Notes under the pieces: generated by a model
Databases searched by the model: none
What the model was told of the DNA's origin: nothing
Seen by the model: the letters and a program-made list of their open reading frames with translations, nothing else
Position numbers and translations under genes: made by a program
Shown: one piece after another, positions 9,178-15,653 of the stretch
Numbering within the stretch: the stretch's first letter is position 1
Layout of the letters: every line of letters starts with the position of its first letter
Source: Actinoplanes sichuanensis
GTDB lineage: Bacteria > Actinomycetota > Actinomycetes > Mycobacteriales > Micromonosporaceae
Reading direction: 5' to 3'
Assembly (NCBI RefSeq): GCF_033097365.1
Contig: NZ_AP028461.1
Coordinates: 1,798,001-1,862,000, forward strand
DNA: 64,000 nucleotides

Positions 9178-9201
9178 GTGACAGCCTCCTCATGCTGTCA
9201 C
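9178..9201. promoter_or_regulatory. inverted repeat upstream of the GNAT gene
   Basis: GTGACAGC (9178-9185) and GCTGTCAC (9194-9201) are perfect 8-bp arms around an 8-base spacer, just upstream of the GNAT start on the minus strand. Position suits an operator or a 5'-leader hairpin; no regulator is identified. Confidence 0.5.
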
Positions 9202-9280
9202 CCGTGGCGCAAACCGATCAGTTCGACGGCCGGGGGCTTCGACGCAGCCCTGGTGACCGGCCGGATCGAGATCTCGGGTG

Positions 9281-10168
9281 TCAGTCGTCCCGGTAGACGG
9301 GCTTGCCGTCGCCGGACGGGCGGCGCGGTGGGGGCGGCTCGGCGCGGTACCGGGGTTTGCCGTCGCCCTGGCGGGGCTGCTGCGGCGGGCGACCGACGGA
9401 CTCGTTGCGGTATCGAGGTGCACCGTCACCCGGCCGGGGCTCCGGGCGCTCCTTCCGGTATTCCGGTTGCCCGTCGCGGGACCGGTATTCCGGTTGCCCG
9501 TCGCGGGACCGGTTCTGGGCCCTCCCGTCGCGGGAGCGATTTTCGGTCCGGGCGTCGCGGGACCGGTATTCAGGCCGGCCGTCGCGGGAGCGATACCCGG
9601 CTCGGCCGTCGCGGCGGCCGGCGGAAGTCGAGCGGCGCGGCGACGGCGAGCGTCGAGGGGAGTCGGTGCGGCGGGAGCGGTGACGCTGGTCGCCGGTGGA
9701 TGAGCGGGACCGGGATGCCGGTCGGGTGGTCGGTGCCGGGCGTTCCCGCAGCGGCGCCGGAAACGCCCGGTTCAGCAGCGGAATCAGCATCAGCAGGACC
9801 AGGATCGCACCCCACCCGGTGAGGATCGGCACGAAGCTGAGCAACTCGACCGGGACCACGTAGTGCTCCAGCGTCCACGTTGTCACGACGAAGGCGGCCA
9901 GGAGCAGCGTGACCGTGCGGACGGTGACGGTCAGGGGGAGTCTGCCCCGGTTGCGGGCGGTCCAGAGGGCGATCAACCCGGCGAGCGGCAGGGCCAGACA
10001 GGCGAACAGCAGCCAGTGGTCGGATTTCGCCAGCTCGGCGGGATGGTGCCGGGAGACGTACAGCGCCGTGGCCGGCATCGCCAGCGTCGACCCGACCACC
10101 GGTGACAGGCAGAGACCGACCAACGACAGGCAGCCGGCCACGCCTGGGGATGCAGCTTTCACGGGCAC
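9281..10168 (-). CDS. four-TM membrane protein with long arginine-rich repeat tail
   Basis: About 295 residues. The first half holds roughly four hydrophobic segments. The second half is a highly basic, low-complexity tail of repeated nine-residue units (R/Y-R-S-R-D-G-x-P-E) followed by looser GDGxPRYR units ending PVYRDD. The open frame continues upstream to 10561 but that part is antisense to the NYN-FHA gene and non-membrane in character, so I start at GTG 10168 (GTG 10162 is equally possible). It diverges from the five-gene phospho-signalling cluster. The basic tail could bind nucleic acid, acidic polymer or phospholipid heads, but this is speculation; no known family is recognised. Confidence 0.65.
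   Translation of the reverse strand: MPVKAASPGVAGCLSLVGLCLSPVVGSTLAMPATALYVSRHHPAELAKSDHWLLFACLALPLAGLIALWTARNRGRLPLTVTVRTVTLLLAAFVVTTWTLEHYVVPVELLSFVPILTGWGAILVLLMLIPLLNRAFPAPLRERPAPTTRPASRSRSSTGDQRHRSRRTDSPRRSPSPRRSTSAGRRDGRAGYRSRDGRPEYRSRDARTENRSRDGRAQNRSRDGQPEYRSRDGQPEYRKERPEPRPGDGAPRYRNESVGRPPQQPRQGDGKPRYRAEPPPPRRPSGDGKPVYRDD
9455..9616. repeat. 27-bp in-frame tandem repeat (six units)
   Basis: Six consecutive 27-bp units at 9455, 9482, 9509, 9536, 9563 and 9590, each containing GTCGCGG near its 3' end. The first two are identical; the others diverge. On the minus strand each unit encodes nine residues of the Arg/Asp-rich tail of the membrane protein. Confidence 0.9.
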
Positions 10169-10244
10169 GACAGCGGAGCCTAATGATGCCGGTTCGGTGA
10201 ATGGAAATGTATGACCCGTGCGGATGAATGATTGCTGCGAATGA

Positions 10245-11441
10245 GTGACCGCGCCCGACGCCCGTTCTGAACTACTGTTCTGCGACGTGGCCGAGGAAGG
10301 TGTGGCAGAGAAGACCGAAGAGACGGTGCGACCGGCGATCCGTGGGCGCGTGGTGATCGACGCATCCAATGTGTGCCGGATGCGGGACCTGCCGGTGCAG
10401 GGCCGTTCCGGGGGCCGCCCGTCGGCCTCCAGGCTGCGCCGGGTGGTCGCCGAGTGGCGCCGCCAGCACGGCCGGTCAGCCGATCTCACCTTCGTCGCCG
10501 ACCGCAGTCTGCGCCACCGTTTCGACGATTGTCGGGCGTCCGACGAATGGGATTCCCTCATTCGTGAATTCGATTTCAGAATCGAGTCGTACGCCGATCC
10601 GGAGATTCTCGATCGGGCCGCCGCCGAACAGCGCTTCGTGCTGAGTGGCGATCTGTTCCGCGGTCATCGGCGCAGCGCCCGCTGGATCGAGCGGTACCCG
10701 GACCGGTTCCTGATACCGAAGCTGACCGGCGACGCGATGCGGTTCGTGCCGTCCGGGGTGAAGCCCGAGGCCGACCACGTCAAGACCTACAGCGAGGAGA
10801 CCGACTACCTGCGCGGGTTCGGCTTCTCCGCGGACCGCCACGACCACCGGCTGGAGTGGTTCAAGTTCCGCTGGCAGTGCCACGAGCCGGCCTGCTGGAC
10901 GGCCCGCAACCCGGACTGGGAACGGCAGATGATCCCGGTCCCGGGTCGTGACGGCCGCCCGAGGTGCTGGGAGTGCGGCGGCCCGCTGAAGGATCGACAG
11001 CCCCGCGACGCCTGGGCCGAGATCAAGGTCACCGACCTGGATCGTACCGTCGTCTGGCACCGCTTCCTGGTCGAGGCCGGCGACCCGGTGGTGGTCGGCC
11101 GGGGCCTGAGCGCCAACGGCATCAGCCTCGACCTGCTGGCCGACGTGCTCGGCGACACCGAGCTGCCGCGCGCGGTGAGCCGCCAGCACGTGCTGCTCAG
11201 CGTGGACGAGCACGGTGAGCTGACCGCCACCGACCTGGGATGGAAGCGCCGGACGACAGTGCACGACAGCACCCGGCAGTCGCACACCCTCGACCCGGAC
11301 GAGTCCCGCATCGTCCGCGACAAGGGCTGGATCGTGCTGGCCGGCGCGCTGTGCCTGGTCCGCTCGGCCCGCCGGTATGTGCCGACTGCCCGGGGCGCCC
11401 TGGGCCCGTCCGCCGACGACCGGACCACCCGGAACGCCTGA
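10245..11441 (+). CDS. NYN-type nuclease / zinc ribbon / FHA domain protein
   Basis: 398 residues, three modules. Residues about 34-165 look like a NYN (PIN-fold) RNase: VVIDASN with D39, FVADRS with D86 and VLSGDLFRGH with D136 supply the expected acidic residues. Residues about 210-250 carry two cysteine pairs (C212/C217, C241/C244), a zinc-ribbon-like knuckle. Residues about 275-345 read as an FHA phosphothreonine-binding domain: VVVGRG (R286) then VSRQH (S312, R313, H315). First gene of a run whose later members overlap by 4 bp and end in a Ser/Thr kinase, so the FHA domain plausibly reads that kinase's marks. Start GTG 10245 is uncertain; GTGs at 10287 and 10302 are alternatives. Domain calls are by eye; the function is inferred. 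Confidence 0.8.
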   Translation: MTAPDARSELLFCDVAEEGVAEKTEETVRPAIRGRVVIDASNVCRMRDLPVQGRSGGRPSASRLRRVVAEWRRQHGRSADLTFVADRSLRHRFDDCRASDEWDSLIREFDFRIESYADPEILDRAAAEQRFVLSGDLFRGHRRSARWIERYPDRFLIPKLTGDAMRFVPSGVKPEADHVKTYSEETDYLRGFGFSADRHDHRLEWFKFRWQCHEPACWTARNPDWERQMIPVPGRDGRPRCWECGGPLKDRQPRDAWAEIKVTDLDRTVVWHRFLVEAGDPVVVGRGLSANGISLDLLADVLGDTELPRAVSRQHVLLSVDEHGELTATDLGWKRRTTVHDSTRQSHTLDPDESRIVRDKGWIVLAGALCLVRSARRYVPTARGALGPSADDRTTRNA

Positions 11442-11505
11442 GCGGGAGGGGAGCGGGACATGCCGGACCACCCGGAACGCGTGAGCGGGGAGAGCGAGAC
11501 ATGTT
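11420..11505. repeat. imperfect 43-bp tandem duplication at a gene junction
   Basis: The segment spanning the NYN-FHA stop codon and the next start is present twice, 43 bp apart (from 11420 and from 11463); both copies share CCGGACCACCCGGAACGC and a GAGCG(G/A)GACATG end. The first copy makes a second ATG (11460) opening a 15-codon frame whose TGA overlaps the true ATG at 11501. Confidence 0.75.
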
Positions 11506-12571
11506 GAACGGTGTGATCCTGGTCGGTGCCCTGCGTCAGCGGGTGGAGAAGGCGATCGGCTGGCACGGCCCGGCACCCACCGGGAAGGCCCGGGGTCCGG
11601 TCGGGATGACCACGACCGCGGGCCTCTCGGTGCTGCGCCCGCCGATGACCTGGTTGGGCAGCCCCGCCGCCCGCCAGGACTGGGTGCGGGCGATGGCCGC
11701 CACCCTGACCGCGGCCCCGGGTAGGCCGCTGCCGCCCGGTGTGAACGGCATCGCCTCGGCCGTGGACCGGCATGTGCTGGAGGTGGGTTCGGCCGCCGAG
11801 CAGACCGTGCTGTGCAATCTGATCCGCCGACACTCACCGGTGCTGATCGCTCTGACCGGCCGGTCCGGTACCGGTACGCGACGGCTGGGCGCGGCGCGTG
11901 ACCAGGTCGCCGCCCGGCACCTGGACGCCGCCGACCCCGAGTTCCGCACCCTGTTGGAGGCGCACCTGCGCCGGGTCGAGGGCTTCGAGGCGATCGACCG
12001 TACCGACGTCCATCCGTCCACCGAACCGGACGGCACACCCACCGTGACCGTCCAGTGTGTCGATGCCGCCGCCACCCTGGCCGCGGTCCGCGCGCACGCC
12101 CTGCTGCTGGCCGCGTTCGCGCTGCGTGCCCGGCGGCTGGTCCAGGAGGGCGTCGCGGTGGAGACGGTGCCGCAGCGTGTCGTCGACGAGAACCGGGCCC
12201 GTGCCGTCGCCAGCGGTCTGCGGGCCCGACCGACCGACGACGTCGGGTCCACGCTGCGCCACCGTACCCGCGGGCTGCTCGCCGACGTGCTGGCCATCGA
12301 GCTGGACAATCTGGACACCCAGCCGGAGGAGCTGTTTCCGATCCTGGCTCCGATCGAGCGCCTGGCCGACGACGACAGTGTCCTGACCGGCAACCCGGAC
12401 ACGATCAGCCGCGCACTCACCGACACGACGGCCGGCGGCCCCTGCCTCGCCGCCGCGCGCCGCGCGGCCGAGGGCCGCACCTGGTTGCTGGTGGAGAGGT
12501 GGGCGGGCGTCATCGCGGCCCGCGGCGGAGGCGTCGAACCATCGAGGGGTACGGCCGGAGCGCGCCGATGA
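11501..12571 (+). CDS. GCS2-like (glutamate-cysteine ligase family 2 / carboxylate-amine ligase) relative
   Basis: 356 residues. The middle resembles the GCS2 fold: a helix and strand ending in HSPVLIALTGRSG (family form: SPVLLALTANSP), a strand pattern TVTVQCVDAAATL (family form: TLEVRVCDA...T), then a helix with ENRARAVASGL (family form: ENRW.AAR.GL). Family members join an amino acid or amine to a carboxylate using ATP. Several residues expected in the ATP/metal site are not obvious, so this may be divergent or inactive. ATG 11501 has GGGGAGAG upstream; the stop overlaps the next ATG (ATGA). The family call is inference from pattern similarity and needs profile testing. Confidence 0.6.
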   Translation: MLNGVILVGALRQRVEKAIGWHGPAPTGKARGPVGMTTTAGLSVLRPPMTWLGSPAARQDWVRAMAATLTAAPGRPLPPGVNGIASAVDRHVLEVGSAAEQTVLCNLIRRHSPVLIALTGRSGTGTRRLGAARDQVAARHLDAADPEFRTLLEAHLRRVEGFEAIDRTDVHPSTEPDGTPTVTVQCVDAAATLAAVRAHALLLAAFALRARRLVQEGVAVETVPQRVVDENRARAVASGLRARPTDDVGSTLRHRTRGLLADVLAIELDNLDTQPEELFPILAPIERLADDDSVLTGNPDTISRALTDTTAGGPCLAAARRAAEGRTWLLVERWAGVIAARGGGVEPSRGTAGARR

Positions 12572-13866
12572 CAGCCGTGGACGTGATCCTCGACCTGCGG
12601 TCCTGGCCGGACCGAGTCCGTGACCCGGCTGGTCTGACCGCCCTCTGGGACCAGGTGGAACGAGCCCTGAACGGCACCGATCTGCGCCGCCGCCCGATCA
12701 GCCGGGTGACCCTGCCCCGCGGTGTGGTGGCCGTGCACCTGGCCCGGGCCGAGTCGGCCGCCGTGATCCGTCCGGACACCGCCGTCCGGGTGGTGAACGT
12801 CCTGGAGAGACCACATCTGCAGCACCCGTGCCGGGCCTGCACCGCTCCCGGGGCGCAGAGCGAGGGAGTCTTCCGCTGCCCGGGCTGTGACAGCGCCGGC
12901 TGGCTGTGCGCGGGCCACGCCCAGGTGCTCGACGGCGCCCTGATCGGCACCTGCCGGAAACACCGCCCGGCCTGTGTCGAGTGCGGCAAGGCGGCCACCT
13001 ACCGCTGCGCCGGCCCCGGCTGCCGGGGTCAGTCCACACACTGTGACCAGCACCGACGCAACCCGGCCGGGGGTTCCGGGTGGGGGTACTGCCCGGGCTG
13101 CCACGGCACGCTGTTCCCGGACTGCGCGATGACCGAGTGCGGCAACGTCGGCTCGGCGGGCTGCGAGTTCACCGACGACCGGCTGCGCGGCTGCGGCCGG
13201 CGGCTGTGTCCTGAGCATCTGCGCCGCTGGCAGGTGTTCGGCCCGGAACGTCTCGGCCTGGCCCTGTGCGCCCGCCACGAGACGGCTCTCGGCGGTGTCC
13301 CGGCGGCCGAGCTGGTCCGGCGGATCGTCGGCGGCACCTACGCCCGGCACCAGGGCGACCGCAACGCCGACCCGCTGCCGAGCCTGCGGGCGGTCGGTTA
13401 CACACTGCGTAACTTCAAGCACTTCACCCAGGCCAACGACCCGCACTGGATCCGTAAGACCCTGCAGACCTCGGGTGACGCCTTCGGGCCGGGCGCCGAG
13501 AAGGTACGCCAGTTCGTGCGACAGCGCGACGAGAAGGGTCTGCCGCGGCCGTGGAAGCGCGAGATCGAGGAACTCGACAGTGTCCGCGGCAGCGGCGAGA
13601 AGCTGCTCGACCAGGCCCGGGCGGTGCTGCGGGCCCAGGGCGGCCGGGACGGCGCCCGACTGGCCGGGGAGCTGAGCCTCGGCGGGTACATCGCGCCCCG
13701 CCGGATCGGCGGCGAGGACCGGCCCGGCCAGTTGTACCTGCTCGTGCCCCGCCACCGGCGGGACCTGTTCCGGAAATGGCAGTCCGCGATGAGCCGAGAC
13801 CTCACGCAACGTAAAGGCAGCGAGATCCTGGTCCTGCCGGACCGGGGGAGCGGGGGCGTCCGGTGA
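12568..13866 (+). CDS. zinc-finger array protein (B-box/treble-clef-like)
   Basis: 432 residues. Residues about 88-237 hold many Cys/His pairs: C88-x2-C91, C104-x2-C107, C114-x2-H117, C129-x2-H132, then C136-x2-C139, C147, C152, C159-x2-H162, then C175-x2-C178, C186, C191, C199, C209, C214-x2-H217 and C234-x2-H237. The repeating CxxC...CxxH rhythm resembles tandem B-box or treble-clef modules. The N-terminal 80 residues (LDLRSWPDRV, VVAVHLARAESAAVI) and the helical C-terminal 190 residues are unassigned. It overlaps its neighbours by 4 bp on both sides. Likely a binding adaptor of the cluster; no enzyme motif seen. Confidence 0.8.
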   Translation: MTAVDVILDLRSWPDRVRDPAGLTALWDQVERALNGTDLRRRPISRVTLPRGVVAVHLARAESAAVIRPDTAVRVVNVLERPHLQHPCRACTAPGAQSEGVFRCPGCDSAGWLCAGHAQVLDGALIGTCRKHRPACVECGKAATYRCAGPGCRGQSTHCDQHRRNPAGGSGWGYCPGCHGTLFPDCAMTECGNVGSAGCEFTDDRLRGCGRRLCPEHLRRWQVFGPERLGLALCARHETALGGVPAAELVRRIVGGTYARHQGDRNADPLPSLRAVGYTLRNFKHFTQANDPHWIRKTLQTSGDAFGPGAEKVRQFVRQRDEKGLPRPWKREIEELDSVRGSGEKLLDQARAVLRAQGGRDGARLAGELSLGGYIAPRRIGGEDRPGQLYLLVPRHRRDLFRKWQSAMSRDLTQRKGSEILVLPDRGSGGVR

Positions 13867-15653
13867 AGGTCGACTCCACCACCCATCGCACGGTCGCCGT
13901 GCCGTCGATCGCCGCCGGTGTGTCCGTACAACTGGCGGTGTCTCGGAAAGGACCGCAAGGGCCGGCCCTGCTGGAGGTCGACGACGGCGGGCGACGGACC
14001 GCGGTCGCCGTCGACGTGCACCGTCATGACGGTGTCCCGGACGGGGCGCTCGTGGTGCCCCAGGAACTGCACGACGAACTCGGTCTGGACGGCGGCCGGT
14101 GGACGCTGCGGGAACGGCCCGCGGTGCAGGCGCGCGGTCTGGTGCTGGAACCGGCCACGGTGCGCGCGCCGGACCGGATGACCCGGGAGATCGCCACCGG
14201 TGGGCTGGCCGGCGCGCTGCTCACGCCCGCTCCCGGGGGCTGGGAGCCGCTGGTGGTCGGCGGGTCGACGTACGAGATCAAGGAGGTCCGGGGCGCGGGC
14301 CGGGACTCGATCGTCCGGATCGGCCCGGAGACCACCGTGGAGATCTTCGCGCCGGGCGCTCGCGCCGGCGTCGACATGGTGATCCTCGCCGACGTCAGCG
14401 AATCGATGGACGTCGCCGACGTGCCGAAACCGTCCGGCGGGTACGTCAAACGCATCGACGTGCTGAAACGGTCGTTGCGGGCGCTGCTCACGGTGCGGGC
14501 CGCGGCGCTCGGCCCGGCGTCGCAGGTGGCACTGCTCGCGTTCGACTCGAAGGCGCGGACCCGGTTCCCGACCGCCGGTGGGATGGCCACCCTGGACTCG
14601 GCGTCACCGAAGGCGGTCACCGAGAGTTTCCGCAAGGCCGTCGACCAGCTCGCGCCGCGGCCCGGCAGCCACACCGACATCCAGCGCGCCCTGCACGCCG
14701 CCGCCGAGTTGCTCAACCGGCACGGACGGCCCGCCAACGAACGGGTCATCGTGCTGGTCAGTGACGGTGCCGACTGTCCGCCGCGGCGCCCCGAGGACAC
14801 CGGCCGGGTGTTCGGGGCGCTGGACGAGCCGGTCAGCCTGATGGAGCACCTGCACCGGGACATGAAGGTGCGGCTGCACGCCGTCGGAATCAGCACCGAG
14901 GAGTGGTTCCACAAGCGCTGCGAACCCAACGCCCGCCTCGTCCCCGACCATCGCCTGCTGCAGAAGCTGCTGCTCGCGGCCGGTGGCGGACGGCCCACCA
15001 TCGGCGGGGTCGACGACGTCGGCGACTACTTCTCCGAGGTCGGCACCGGCCTGCGCTACCCGGTGACCGGCCGGCTGACCGCACTGCCGGCGTTGCGCCT
15101 GGACCGGAAGATGCTGCAGAAGCTGACCGTCCGCCGGGCGGCCGGGCCGGACCGCGACAAGCTCGCCGACGAGTTCGCCGGGCTGGTCCGGTCGGTCAAC
15201 GAGCGCAGCCAGCAAGCGCTCGGCGGGGCCTTGTTCCAGCGTGGGGTGCTGCCGCAGGTCGAGTATCTGCTGCTGCGGGATGTGCCGGCCGACATCGCGG
15301 AGTTCACCAGGCAGCTCAGCAGCCACCTGCGGCGCCTCGGCCCCTTGCCGCCGGGGGCTTCGGACGCCGCGTGTGTACGCGAGTGGACCGCTCTGATGAA
15401 GCGGCTCAACCAGGCGCTCGTCGCCGAACGCGACCTCAGCGAGGTGTCCCGGGTCTGCCAGTGCCCGTCCCGGGAGATCCCGGACGTCGCCGTCGCCGTG
15501 CTCGGCACGCTGTGCCGGCAGCTGCGGGCCGTCGACGACGGGCTGCGGAGACTGCCGACCCGCTCGGCCGGGGCGCCGACCACCCGCCGTCCCGTCACCG
15601 GCGGTGCCGTCCGCGCGCTGGAACGCACCGGCACCCTCTCGTTCCGGTCATGA
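13863..15653 (+). CDS. vWA-domain protein with CDC48-N-like N-terminal region
   Basis: 596 residues. Residues about 170-390 are a von Willebrand A domain with a full metal-binding MIDAS: D177-x-S179-x-S181, T271 (GSHTD) and D301 (LVSDG). Residues about 55-160 look like the two-part CDC48/VAT N domain: a double-psi-barrel-like GALVVPQELHDELGLDGG stretch and a VRIGPETTVEIF ending. Residues 390-596 are helical with a cysteine pair near CQCPS. In conflict and stress systems vWA proteins act as metal-dependent scaffolds; CDC48-N domains usually bind partner proteins. GTG 13863 overlaps the previous stop (GTGA) and its stop overlaps the kinase ATG. The vWA call is secure, the N-domain call is inference. 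Confidence 0.85.
   Translation: MKVDSTTHRTVAVPSIAAGVSVQLAVSRKGPQGPALLEVDDGGRRTAVAVDVHRHDGVPDGALVVPQELHDELGLDGGRWTLRERPAVQARGLVLEPATVRAPDRMTREIATGGLAGALLTPAPGGWEPLVVGGSTYEIKEVRGAGRDSIVRIGPETTVEIFAPGARAGVDMVILADVSESMDVADVPKPSGGYVKRIDVLKRSLRALLTVRAAALGPASQVALLAFDSKARTRFPTAGGMATLDSASPKAVTESFRKAVDQLAPRPGSHTDIQRALHAAAELLNRHGRPANERVIVLVSDGADCPPRRPEDTGRVFGALDEPVSLMEHLHRDMKVRLHAVGISTEEWFHKRCEPNARLVPDHRLLQKLLLAAGGGRPTIGGVDDVGDYFSEVGTGLRYPVTGRLTALPALRLDRKMLQKLTVRRAAGPDRDKLADEFAGLVRSVNERSQQALGGALFQRGVLPQVEYLLLRDVPADIAEFTRQLSSHLRRLGPLPPGASDAACVREWTALMKRLNQALVAERDLSEVSRVCQCPSREIPDVAVAVLGTLCRQLRAVDDGLRRLPTRSAGAPTTRRPVTGGAVRALERTGTLSFRS

Noticed and set aside
9455..9616. CRISPR array
   Set aside because: Units are contiguous 27-bp repeats without unique spacers and are in-frame coding sequence.
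10169..10561. Upstream extension of the four-TM membrane protein
   Set aside because: It is antisense to the NYN-FHA gene, Arg/Ser-rich and lacks any domain.
11501..12571. P-loop NTPase from the GRSGTGTR stretch
   Set aside because: It lacks the Walker A lysine and a Walker B; the surrounding pattern fits GCS2 better.
11536..13809. 757-codon minus-strand frame across the ligase-like and zinc-array genes
   Set aside because: No domain, low complexity; the plus-strand frames are coupled by 4-bp overlaps and contain motif-rich proteins.
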